A stretch of DNA of 14,977 nt, taken from positions 1-14,977 of the forward strand of contig SKIY01000013.1 in the NCBI GenBank assembly GCA_007116205.1, read 5' to 3'. Position 1 is the stretch's first letter. Each line of letters opens with the position of its first letter. This DNA is from Candidatus Izemoplasma sp. GTDB lineage: Bacteria; Bacillota_I; Bacilli_A; Izemoplasmatales; Izemoplasmataceae. Position numbers and translations under genes: made by a program. Below, piece by piece: positions 1-7,154 of the stretch. Below the pieces are notes generated by a model. It made no database searches. It was given only the letters and a program-made list of their open reading frames with translations, and had not been told where the DNA came from.

Positions 1-158
1 TACTTACGAATTTTCATCTACCAGAATCAACGCTGTTAATGCTTGTGAGTGCATTTGCGACAAAAGAGATTATTTTCAATAGCTATCGTCATGCCATTGC
101 CCAAAAGTATCGTTTCTTTTCTTTTGGAGATGCTATGTTTTTAACAAAAAGAGTATAG
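1..158 (+). CDS. queA: QueA C-terminus (S-adenosylmethionine:tRNA ribosyltransferase-isomerase), partial
   Basis: This is the last 51 codons of a gene entering from the left, read in the frame starting at base 3 and ending at TAG 156-158. The translation contains NFHLPESTLLMLVSAFA followed by YRFFSFGDAM, which I recognise as the highly conserved C-terminal end of QueA. QueA transfers and isomerises the ribosyl part of S-adenosylmethionine onto preQ1 in tRNA to give epoxyqueuosine. The next step upstream in that pathway, preQ1 insertion, is made by Tgt, which is encoded further right in this window (7155-8267). queA and tgt are adjacent in many bacteria; here six genes separate them. The stop codon lies inside a hairpin terminator. 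Only the C-terminus is visible, so nothing can be said about its start or promoter. Confidence 0.9.
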   Translation, partial: LTNFHLPESTLLMLVSAFATKEIIFNSYRHAIAQKYRFFSFGDAMFLTKRV

Positions 159-176
159 AATTTTCTATACTCTTTT
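147..176. terminator. Bidirectional terminator between queA and the convergent MFS gene
   Basis: Bases 147-160 (AAAAGAGTATAGAA) are perfectly complementary to 163-176 (TTCTATACTCTTTT). In practice this folds as a stem of about 12 bp with a small loop. The A-run on one side and T-run on the other make it a Rho-independent terminator in both directions. The queA stop codon (156-158) lies in the left arm, and the MFS stop codon (175-177 on the minus strand) touches the right arm, so the convergent genes share one compact terminator. Confidence 0.85.
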
Positions 177-1443
177 AGGTTCTTAATAAGGTATATAATT
201 TTTTTGTGCGTTTCCCAAAAATCATTAAATAATATGGCATAATCGTTAACATAACAACACCGATTAATAAGATAGGAAGGGATTGATACTCTAAGATGAT
301 TCCTGCAAGGACAATTGCGAGTGGAATTAAAGCAGCACTTAGCGTATCCATAATTGCCATGACACGTCCTCTCACATCGGCATCAATGACTTTCATAATA
401 CCTGTTAAAAATGGTACGTTCATCCAAACACTTGCGATGGCTTGTATAAACATGACAGGTAAAAATAACGCTAAAAATATTGTATAGGAAATTCTGCTTT
501 GACTGATCGCAATCATTAAAATGACAATCGTAAAATTACCAATCATTAAGGCGGTTAAACCTTGTTTTATATTTTTAACAACACATAACTTTGCACCAAT
601 AGCACCAATCACTAAACCACCAACCAACATTCCAAAAGAGAAGGTTACACTAACAATGGATAGATGGATCGGTTCTTTATTGAGCTGAAGGTTAAATAGG
701 TATGGTAACGCATTGGCAAATATTGGGGTTAAAGCAAAGTTAATGATTAACGCCGCAAGCATAAATGGGACTAAGCCTTGTTTGGAAATAATGTAGGTGA
801 ACCCCTCTTTGAAGTCCGTTTGAAAGTTTTGTTGGGGCACATCGAGCGCTTTTGCTTTTTTCGGTGGTAACTGAATAAACATCTCAGTGAATCCGCTAAT
901 AATAAAACTTAACCCATTAATGACGAAAATCAACTCAATACCTAAGAGGGTGTAAAAAACCCCTGCGAGTAAAACCCCGATAATCGTTTGAATACTGGTA
1001 ATAAAACTAAAGAAAGCATTGGCTTGATTGAGGGCATCTGAATCTACTAATTCAGGTCTAACTGCGCCGGCAGCGGGCATAAAGAAAGCATTATTTAAAG
1101 CTAAAACAACGGTAATGATATATAAAGTTAAGAGAAGATGGGTTTCTTGATTCAAGGTAAAGATAAATAATGCACCCAATAGCACCGCACCGCCGCGGAT
1201 ATAATCCGTTATGTAAAGAATTCGTATTTTATGTAGTCGATCGACAAACACGCCGGCAATAGGTGTTGCGATCACTTGAATAATAGCACCTAAGGCTATA
1301 TAAATACCTGCTTTAAGCGGTGAACCAGTAAGTGTTAAGATAAACCAGCTAACTGCAAAGTTATAAAATGCAGTTCCGATTTGAGATACAAAACTCCCAG
1401 CAAAAAGCAATGTAAAGTTTTTGTTTTTTAATAAAGCGCGCAT
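175..1443 (-). CDS. MFS efflux transporter, MefA-like, 12 TM
   Basis: This is a 422-aa hydrophobic protein with about twelve predicted membrane helices, of the major facilitator superfamily. The N-terminus (LLKNKNFTLLFAGSFVSQIG) resembles the macrolide-efflux-like (MefA/MFS_3) branch. A motif-A-like sequence, GVFVDRLHKIRIL, lies at about residues 64-76 in the loop between TM2 and TM3. A second, RGRVMAIMDTL, lies near residue 360. These proteins are usually proton-driven exporters of drugs or lipophilic compounds in the cytoplasmic membrane; the substrate cannot be read from the sequence. It is the last gene of a four-gene operon. Only two bases separate its ATG from the upstream TAA and no good Shine-Dalgarno is visible, so it is probably translated by coupling. 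Its expression is therefore tied to the DUF2089-type regulator and the two small proteins upstream. Confidence 0.85.
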   Translation of the reverse strand: MRALLKNKNFTLLFAGSFVSQIGTAFYNFAVSWFILTLTGSPLKAGIYIALGAIIQVIATPIAGVFVDRLHKIRILYITDYIRGGAVLLGALFIFTLNQETHLLLTLYIITVVLALNNAFFMPAAGAVRPELVDSDALNQANAFFSFITSIQTIIGVLLAGVFYTLLGIELIFVINGLSFIISGFTEMFIQLPPKKAKALDVPQQNFQTDFKEGFTYIISKQGLVPFMLAALIINFALTPIFANALPYLFNLQLNKEPIHLSIVSVTFSFGMLVGGLVIGAIGAKLCVVKNIKQGLTALMIGNFTIVILMIAISQSRISYTIFLALFLPVMFIQAIASVWMNVPFLTGIMKVIDADVRGRVMAIMDTLSAALIPLAIVLAGIILEYQSLPILLIGVVMLTIMPYYLMIFGKRTKKLYTLLRT

Positions 1444-1445
1444 CG

Positions 1446-1826
1446 TTATTCGATAAAGATTTCGACTTTGTCGCCGTCACCTGATTCAATATCAACTATT
1501 TTGCCGTCAGTACCAGACTCAATCGCATCTAAAATTGCATCGAAGTCTAAATCAACATCCATATCCTTCATTTTATCAAGTTTCATAAACCCTTTTTTAT
1601 TGCCACTTCGTAAAGCAACTTTGGCAAATTCAAGCGGGATTTGAACATTGACTTTATCGCCATCGTTACTTAATATGCGAATTTTAAACATTTTAAAAGC
1701 TTGTTTACGCGTTACTTTTGTTTCGTTAGATCCTTTATCAATAGCGTTTAAAAGTTCTGCGCCTTCTTGTGGTGTAATCTGTTTATTTTGAATCATTTCT
1801 AAGATTTTAATTTTTTCTTGGCTCAT
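1446..1826 (-). CDS. Small acidic protein with N-terminal SHOCT/YvlB-N-like helical hairpin
   Basis: This is a 126-aa soluble protein with no signal peptide or membrane segment. Residues 8-26 (ILEMIQNKQITPQEGAELL with neighbours) form a short helix-turn-helix hairpin of the SHOCT/YvlB-N-terminal type. It also occurs in the next two genes upstream, DUF2089-like and 2213-2674. The middle (FKIRI...DGDKVNVQIPLEFAK) and the C-terminus (DIESGDGDKVEIFIE) look like beta-strand-rich segments. They resemble the corresponding parts of the protein at 2213-2674, so the two are probably paralogues. In other Firmicutes such small proteins are found beside DUF2089 proteins and envelope-stress operons. The start ATG has a good AGAAGGTGA site and sits 13 bases after the DUF2089 stop. 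The molecular function is unknown; a partner or effector of the DUF2089 protein is my inference. Confidence 0.75.
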   Translation of the reverse strand: MSQEKIKILEMIQNKQITPQEGAELLNAIDKGSNETKVTRKQAFKMFKIRILSNDGDKVNVQIPLEFAKVALRSGNKKGFMKLDKMKDMDVDLDFDAILDAIESGTDGKIVDIESGDGDKVEIFIE

Positions 1827-1839
1827 TATTTCACCTTCT

Positions 1840-2202
1840 TTACTTTAATAGTTTTAACGCTTCATCAGAGGTTATTTCACCATCTGCGAGCTTTTGTAAA
1901 ATTTCGTCTTTTTTGGCTTGGTCTTCATCATCATTTACGGTGTATCCGAGATGAATAATCACTTCATCCATCATCTTTTTAACGGTTGGATAGGAAACAT
2001 TTAACTCTTTTTCTAGTTGCTTAATGCTGCCTTTATTTTTAATAAAGAGTTCAATAAAATAGAGATGATCTTTTGATAAATAATTAAACTTAGAGAGTTG
2101 GAATTGACCACTAATCTCTGTGTGACAGTTAGTACATTCAAGTTTGGTAACGAGTAAATCATGTTTACATATTGGGCATTCACCAATTACATGTTTTTGC
2201 AT
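1840..2202 (-). CDS. DUF2089-type zinc-ribbon/HTH putative regulator
   Basis: This is a 120-aa cytoplasmic protein. A zinc ribbon is formed by C9-P-I-C12 and C23-T-N-C26. A helix-turn-helix-like region follows at about residues 57-82 (SIKQLEKELNVSYPTVKKMM), typical of DUF2089 proteins and similar in style to sigma-region-4 HTHs. The C-terminal 20 residues (ILQKLADGEITSDEALKLL) repeat the helical hairpin found at the N-termini of the two flanking gene products. The domain order suggests a DNA-binding regulator whose C-terminal hairpin could pair with the same motif in its neighbours. The start ATG is preceded by AGGAGTG, ten bases after the upstream stop. It probably controls this operon, but neither the target site nor the signal can be proven from sequence. 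Confidence 0.8.
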   Translation of the reverse strand: MQKHVIGECPICKHDLLVTKLECTNCHTEISGQFQLSKFNYLSKDHLYFIELFIKNKGSIKQLEKELNVSYPTVKKMMDEVIIHLGYTVNDDEDQAKKDEILQKLADGEITSDEALKLLK

Positions 2203-2212
2203 AGAAACACTC

Positions 2213-2674
2213 CTAACGAATTTTTATTTTAATTTTGGCATCATTGCTATCAATGTCGATGGTGGTATTTTTTGCATAGCGCAAATAATTATAAAGTTCA
2301 TTGAAGTCAAAGTCATTCAATGAAGTTTCTGCAGATTTCATTTTTTCAGTGATTTCTGCTTTCTTATCCTCAGGTGCATTTGCGAGTGCTTTTTGACTTA
2401 AAGCACCTTTTTTAACGCTTTTATTCATTAATCGCACTCCGAGTTTTGCAAGACCAATTGGCAGTGGGATTGAAAGTAGCGCTTTTAAAAAGAAGTTTAG
2501 TTTTCGAGATTCATTTGGCAAGTCGATCTTAATTTTGACAAAACGCGCTTTCTTTAAGCCTTTAAACTCTGGTTCTGGGGTTAGACGCGTTAATGCATCT
2601 TCGGATGTTATTTCGCCACTATAAAGCTTTTCTAAGATAATTTCTTGTTGTTTTGGTTGAAGTTGTGTTTGCAC
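2213..2674 (-). CDS. Small protein with N-terminal SHOCT-like hairpin, operon's first gene
   Basis: This is a 153-aa protein starting at GTG (2674-2672), which is preceded by the strong ribosome site AGAGGTGAT. Residues 13-31 (ILEKLYSGEITSEDALTRL) are the same helical hairpin seen in the two downstream products. A beta-like segment follows (ARFVKIKIDLP). Next is a moderately hydrophobic stretch of about 25 residues (LNFFLKALLSIPLPIGLAKL) that could associate with the membrane but is interrupted by Lys and Pro. The C-terminus (TTIDIDSNDAKIKIKIR) matches in layout the end of the 1446-1826 protein. I regard it as a diverged paralogue of that protein with an inserted hydrophobic/basic region. It is the promoter-proximal gene. 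I do not recognise a named function. Confidence 0.7.
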   Translation of the reverse strand: MQTQLQPKQQEIILEKLYSGEITSEDALTRLTPEPEFKGLKKARFVKIKIDLPNESRKLNFFLKALLSIPLPIGLAKLGVRLMNKSVKKGALSQKALANAPEDKKAEITEKMKSAETSLNDFDFNELYNYLRYAKNTTIDIDSNDAKIKIKIR

Positions 2675-2705
2675 CTTATCACCTCTTTTGGATCTTTATA
2701 GTTAC

Positions 2706-2734
2706 ATTGTATGATAAGTTTGATTTTATGTCAA
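2706..2734 (-). promoter_or_regulatory. Consensus sigma-A-type promoter of the minus-strand operon
   Basis: Read on the minus strand, TTGACA (2734-2729) and TACAAT (2711-2706) are separated by exactly 17 bases. This is a perfect -35 box and a 5/6 -10 box. It lies about 30 bases upstream of the GTG start at 2674 and is the strongest promoter match in the window. Transcription would begin near 2699. Confidence 0.85.
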
Positions 2735-2741
2735 GTCATAA

Positions 2742-2777
2742 ATTAATAAAATTAATAATGACATTAATAAAATTAAT
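2742..2777. repeat. Two direct copies of ATTAATAAAATTAAT with a 21-nt period
   Basis: ATTAATAAAATTAAT occurs at 2742-2756 and again, identically, at 2763-2777, separated by AATGAC. The period of 21 bases is two helical turns, so both copies face the same side of the DNA. Each copy itself holds two palindromic ATTAAT halves. They lie directly upstream of the minus-strand -35 box, at roughly -43 to -78. This position suits an AT-rich UP element or activator sites. The function is inferred from position only. Confidence 0.7.
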
Positions 2778-2818
2778 TTTATATGCAATATAATTTATAA
2801 AGAACTGGTAAATATGTT

Positions 2819-2838
2819 AATTATAATCGATTACAATT
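2819..2838. promoter_or_regulatory. 20-bp near-perfect palindrome, candidate operator
   Basis: AATTATAATCGATTACAATT is symmetrical around CG, with only one mismatched pair (2823/2834). It sits in the divergent intergenic region just upstream of the proposed plus-strand promoter of the BadF-type gene. A dimeric regulator could bind here. No established operator consensus fits exactly; PerR/Fur-type boxes have a one-base centre, not two. Confidence 0.45.
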
Positions 2839-2852
2839 TAAACGGTTGGGGG

Positions 2853-2880
2853 TTGCTATGGTTTTTTTTCATGTTATCAT
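2853..2880 (+). promoter_or_regulatory. Putative promoter of the BadF-type operon
   Basis: TTGCTA (2853-2858) and TATCAT (2875-2880) have a 16-base spacer, and TGT precedes the -10 as an extended -10 element. A second -10-like TATAAT lies at 2882-2887 but has no good -35 at 17 bases. The gene starts at 2933 after AAGGTGA. The exact hexamers are uncertain. Confidence 0.5.
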
Positions 2881-2932
2881 ATATAATAATATAGAGTTCA
2901 AACAGACTACATCATTGGGGTAAGGTGACAAT

Positions 2933-5890
2933 ATGGATAAACCATATAGGGTTGGTGTCGATATTGGAAGTACAACGATTAAAGTTGTTGTATTAGATGA
3001 TTTTGATACGATTATTTATAAAACATATGAACGCCATTTAAGTAGTGTTTCAAAAGCACTACGTAAATTGATGCGTGATTTGAAAACTGCTATTGGCGCA
3101 CAAGCTATGCAGTTTAATTTTACAGGGAGCGCGGGGTTGCGTTTAGCAAAATATATCGGTGCACAATTCACACAAGAAGTGATCAGTGCAACCTCTGCGT
3201 TAAGACACTATGCAGAAGATGTCGATGTTTGCATTGAGCTTGGTGGCGAAGATGCAAAGATTATTTTTTTTGATGGCGTTAATGTTGAACAACGCATGAA
3301 CGGGACGTGTGCTGGTGGGACAGGGGCATTTATTGACCAAATGGCATCGCTGCTTGATACCGATGCAGCTGGTGTAAACGCGCTCGCCAAAGATTATGAA
3401 AAACTATACGATATCGCCTCGCGATGTGGTGTATTTGCTAAAACAGATATTCAGCCATTACTCAATCAAGGGGCACGCAAACCAGATATTGCGGCTTCGA
3501 TTTATCAAGCGATTGTAAATCAAACTGTCGGTGGGTTAAGTCAAGGTCGAAAAATTCGTGGACGGGTTGCGTTTTTAGGAGGTCCGTTAACGTTTTCTAG
3601 TGAACTTCGAAAACGCTTTATTACGTTTTTAAAATTGGATAATGTTTTTATGCCTGAAAACGGTGAGGTTTTTGTGGCTATTGGGGCTGCTTTAGAGGCG
3701 AAAGAAATCCCGATTTCTATCGATGATTTAATGTATAAAATCACAGAATATCGTAGCCAATATAAGGATAATTTAAGAAAAACACTGAAACCACTGTTTA
3801 AAAATGACGCTGAGTATCAAGCATTTAAAGCGCGACATAATAAGGCAAATGTTGCATATATTGATCCTCAATCATACCGAGGTAACGCTTATTTAGGTGT
3901 CGATGCGGGGAGTACGACAACAAAATGTGTGTTGTTAACTGAAAACCACGAAATATTATATGAATACTATAAACATAATCGCGGGAATCCTGTGGATATT
4001 GTTAAAACAGCGCTTCTTGATATGTATAGCAAAATCCACGAGGGGATTACGATTAAGCATGCTTTCGCGACCGGTTATGGAGAGGCGTTAATCGAAAATG
4101 CTTTTAATCTTGATGGTGGGGAAGTAGAAACGATTTGCCATTATGAAGCGGCGAAGTTTTTTAATAAAGATGTTAGTTTTGTTGTCGATATTGGCGGACA
4201 AGATATGAAATGCTTTAAGGTAGATAACGGTGTCATTAGTTCCATTGTTTTAAATGAAGCATGTAGTAGCGGATGTGGGTCTTTTGTTGAAACGTTTGCG
4301 GAATCTTTAGGTTATCCAATCGAAAAGTTTGCCGATATGGCTGTGGAAGCGCATCAGCCAGTAGACCTGGGGAGTCGGTGTACCGTCTTTATGAACTCAA
4401 GTGTTAAGCAAGCACAATCTGAAGCTGCAAGCTCAAAAGATATTAGTGCAGGACTTGCGATTAGCGTGGTTAAAAACGCTTTATATAAAGTGATTCGTGC
4501 ACACGATGTGCAAGAAGAATATGGCACTGATATTATTGTCCAAGGGGGAACCTTTAACAACGATGCCGTGTTGCGTGCCTTTGAAATGGAAACAGGGATT
4601 GAGGTCACCCGTCCGGCGATTGCAGGATTAATGGGGGCTTTTGGGGCTGCGTTAATTGCTAAATCGCGTGCGAAAAATGTACAAGCTAGTACAATATTAG
4701 AGCGCCATGGACTGGAAAAGTTCACTTATCGTAGTCAACGCGCTACCTGTCATAAATGCCATAATTTGTGTGCGTTAACGATCAATATCTTTGAAGGTGG
4801 AAAAAAATACATTAGCGGTAACCGCTGTGAAAAAGGAGCGGGCATTAATATCAGCTATGAGGATGTGCCTAATCTATATTTATATAAGTATGATACGATT
4901 TTAAGTTATAAATCTGATGAGCATAAAAACTACCATAAAACGGTAGGTATTCCGTTGGTGCTTAATATGTATGAAAATTTACCATTTTGGCAACCATTTT
5001 TTGAAGCATTAGATGTTAAAGTTGTTTTAAGTGATCGTTCTAATAAAGCCTTGTATGAAAAGGGACAAGATTCGATTCCAAGTGATACAGTCTGTTACCC
5101 AGCGAAGTTAGTACACGGGCATGTAGAATCACTTTATGAGAAAAACACCGATTTTATTTTTTATCCCAATATGCCTTTTAATTTTGATGAAAAGTCCCAT
5201 GCGAACAATCATTTCAATTGTCCGATTGTGGCGCATTATCCTGAAGTGATTGAAGCAAATATGGACCATCTAGATATGCAAAAGTTTATGCAGCCATATA
5301 TGACCATCAATGATAAACAGAAGTTTGTAGATGTGGCTTATAAAATGCTTAAATCGCATATTAAGACGACGAAAAAAGCGATGATGACTGCTTTTGATGA
5401 AGGTATGCAGTCTTATTTTGAATTTCGAGAAATGGTTCAAAAAGAAGGGGAGCGTGCTTTGGCTTACGCAAAAAATCATCGTTTAAACACCGTGGTTTTA
5501 GCGGGCAGACCATATCATATTGACCCTGAGATTAATCACGGTATTCCTAAATTAATTCGCAGTTTAAATGTTGTTGTTGTTAGTGAAGATGCTTTAAATC
5601 ATTTGGCTGCGCAAGATAAAGTGAATGTGTTAAATCAGTGGACCTACCATACACGTTTGTATGATGTGGCTAAGTATGTCACCACCCTTAAAGATGTTAA
5701 TTTAGTCCAACTGGTTTCATTTGGCTGTGGTCTTGATGCGATTACTAGTGATGAGATTAAAGACATATTAGAATCACATAACAAACTATACACACAAATT
5801 AAAATCGATGAAATATCAAATCTCGGCGCTGTAAATATACGTTTACGGAGTTTATTAACGACGATGCGGGATGGTGTATATCATGTCTGA
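2933..5890 (+). CDS. Acyl-CoA dehydratase activase-related protein: two BadF/HgdC ATPase domains plus DUF2229-like region
   Basis: This is a 985-aa cytoplasmic protein. Domain 1 (about residues 5-265) has the actin/HSP70-fold phosphate loop GVDIGSTTIK, then GGEDAKI, and Cys126 (NGTCAGGTG) and Cys165 (SRCGVFAKTD). Domain 2 (about 318-585) repeats the plan with GVDAGSTTTK, GGQDMK, Cys444 (NEACSSGCG) and Cys483 (SRCTVF). In HgdC-type activators such a Cys pair, 39 residues apart, from each of two subunits holds a bridging [4Fe-4S] cluster. Here both pairs are in one chain with the same spacing. A Cys motif C606-x2-C609-x3-C613...C632 follows, then a DUF2229/COG3580-like region with Cys721, Cys763 and Cys932. 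Family knowledge says activators use ATP to drive an electron to a very low potential for a dehydratase or reductase partner. That partner is probably the next gene, which overlaps this one. The substrate is unknown. Confidence 0.85.
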   Translation: MDKPYRVGVDIGSTTIKVVVLDDFDTIIYKTYERHLSSVSKALRKLMRDLKTAIGAQAMQFNFTGSAGLRLAKYIGAQFTQEVISATSALRHYAEDVDVCIELGGEDAKIIFFDGVNVEQRMNGTCAGGTGAFIDQMASLLDTDAAGVNALAKDYEKLYDIASRCGVFAKTDIQPLLNQGARKPDIAASIYQAIVNQTVGGLSQGRKIRGRVAFLGGPLTFSSELRKRFITFLKLDNVFMPENGEVFVAIGAALEAKEIPISIDDLMYKITEYRSQYKDNLRKTLKPLFKNDAEYQAFKARHNKANVAYIDPQSYRGNAYLGVDAGSTTTKCVLLTENHEILYEYYKHNRGNPVDIVKTALLDMYSKIHEGITIKHAFATGYGEALIENAFNLDGGEVETICHYEAAKFFNKDVSFVVDIGGQDMKCFKVDNGVISSIVLNEACSSGCGSFVETFAESLGYPIEKFADMAVEAHQPVDLGSRCTVFMNSSVKQAQSEAASSKDISAGLAISVVKNALYKVIRAHDVQEEYGTDIIVQGGTFNNDAVLRAFEMETGIEVTRPAIAGLMGAFGAALIAKSRAKNVQASTILERHGLEKFTYRSQRATCHKCHNLCALTINIFEGGKKYISGNRCEKGAGINISYEDVPNLYLYKYDTILSYKSDEHKNYHKTVGIPLVLNMYENLPFWQPFFEALDVKVVLSDRSNKALYEKGQDSIPSDTVCYPAKLVHGHVESLYEKNTDFIFYPNMPFNFDEKSHANNHFNCPIVAHYPEVIEANMDHLDMQKFMQPYMTINDKQKFVDVAYKMLKSHIKTTKKAMMTAFDEGMQSYFEFREMVQKEGERALAYAKNHRLNTVVLAGRPYHIDPEINHGIPKLIRSLNVVVVSEDALNHLAAQDKVNVLNQWTYHTRLYDVAKYVTTLKDVNLVQLVSFGCGLDAITSDEIKDILESHNKLYTQIKIDEISNLGAVNIRLRSLLTTMRDGVYHV

Positions 5891-7154
5891 GCCTGTTTAT
5901 GAAGATGGTCGCTTAGTTTTCACTGAAGCGATGCGAAAAACGTATACTATTTTAGTCCCTCAAATGGCACCATATCATTTTGAGTATTTTGTTGCGGCCT
6001 GTAACAGTGAAGGCTACCGTGCTGAGTTGCTTAAAACAACCGATTATGATTTGATCCATGAAGGGATGAAATATTCGCATAACGATATTTGTGTCCCGGC
6101 AATGCTAGTGATTGGACAATTCATTGATGCAATAAAGAAACGTGGTATTGATAAAGATAAGGTTGCACTCGTGATTACGCAAACAGGTGGTGGGTGTCGC
6201 GCAAGCAACTATATTGCATTACTGCGTAAAGCTTTAAAAAAAGCAAATCTTGCGTATGTACCAGTCATTTCTTTGAATGCGGGTGGATTAGAAAAAAACC
6301 CAGGGTTTAAAGTTGGACCACGCTTATTACATAAACTCCATGATGCTATGTTGTTTGGGGATTTAATGATGACCCTTGTTAACCAAACCCGACCTTATGA
6401 AGAAAATGCGGGAGAAACGGATGCATTAAGGCAAACGATTGATCGTGAGCTTGAAGGATACTTCCAACATAAAAGCTTGTTCAGCTGGCGGCGTCAAAAA
6501 CGCATTTCAAGAAATATGATTAAACGGTTTAAACGGATTCCAACCGATCGCAAGATAAAAAAACCGAAGGTTGGGATTGTCGGTGAAATTTATGTTAAAT
6601 ATTCACCGCTTGGGAATAACCATTTAGAAACCACTTTAGAACAAGAAGGGTGTGAAGTGGTGGTGCCACCGCTATATGACTTTTTCTTGTATACATTTGA
6701 TTCGCGTGCATATGATATTACGCAATATGGAGGCCCTAAAAAAGAACGGTTTTTACTGAAAGCGTTTATTTGGTATGTTGAAATACGCCGTCAAAAGATT
6801 CGTAAAATGTTAAAACGTGCTGGGTTTGAACCAGGGGTCACTTATAAAAAATTGAAAAGTTTAGCGAAAGGCTTTATTAATCACGGGACACATACGGGTG
6901 AAGGGTGGTTGTTGACGGCTGAAATGGTCGATTTAATTAAACACGGGGCACCGAATATTGTCTGTACACAACCGTTTGGCTGTTTACCGAATCATATTGC
7001 CGGAAAGGGTATGATTAAAAAGCTTAAGAAACATTATCCTTTAAGTAATATTGTTGCGATTGATTATGATACAAGCGCATCAAAAATTAATCAATTAAAT
7101 AGAATCAATTTAATGGTTTCAAATGCGTTTAGAATGTTGGAAAAGGAAGATTAG
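5883..7154 (+). CDS. HgdB/COG3581-like iron-sulfur partner of the BadF-type activase
   Basis: This is a 423-aa protein in the 2-hydroxyacyl-CoA dehydratase-related family (COG3581 type). Conserved-looking cysteines are C70 (NDICVPAM), C105 (GGGCRASNY) and C361/C367 (CTQPFGCLPNH), suitable as iron-sulfur ligands. Two alpha/beta halves are joined by a basic linker at about residues 200-232. I chose ATG 5883 because GGGATGG lies about eight bases before it; ATG 5871 is in frame (427 aa) but has no ribosome site. From 5883 the gene overlaps the activase gene by eight bases, which suggests translational coupling. In many Firmicutes the two parts appear as one protein of about 1400 aa; 985 plus 423 residues give that total. 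The stop abuts the tgt start. It is probably the electron acceptor or catalytic module; the reaction is unknown. Confidence 0.8.
   Translation: MSEPVYEDGRLVFTEAMRKTYTILVPQMAPYHFEYFVAACNSEGYRAELLKTTDYDLIHEGMKYSHNDICVPAMLVIGQFIDAIKKRGIDKDKVALVITQTGGGCRASNYIALLRKALKKANLAYVPVISLNAGGLEKNPGFKVGPRLLHKLHDAMLFGDLMMTLVNQTRPYEENAGETDALRQTIDRELEGYFQHKSLFSWRRQKRISRNMIKRFKRIPTDRKIKKPKVGIVGEIYVKYSPLGNNHLETTLEQEGCEVVVPPLYDFFLYTFDSRAYDITQYGGPKKERFLLKAFIWYVEIRRQKIRKMLKRAGFEPGVTYKKLKSLAKGFINHGTHTGEGWLLTAEMVDLIKHGAPNIVCTQPFGCLPNHIAGKGMIKKLKKHYPLSNIVAIDYDTSASKINQLNRINLMVSNAFRMLEKED

Noticed and set aside
2675..2932. A small gene or riboswitch in the divergent intergenic region
   Set aside because: There is no open frame with a ribosome site and no stable GC-containing helix. 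The stretch is AT-rich and is better explained by two promoters and operator-like repeats.
4354..4725. A 123-codon antisense frame inside the BadF-type gene
   Set aside because: It lies wholly opposite a strongly conserved ATPase domain, has no ribosome site or promoter, and its translation resembles no family.
159..7154. Mobile island between queA and tgt
   Set aside because: No transposase, integrase, tRNA target, terminal inverted repeats or target duplication could be seen, so only the gene-order oddity is reported.
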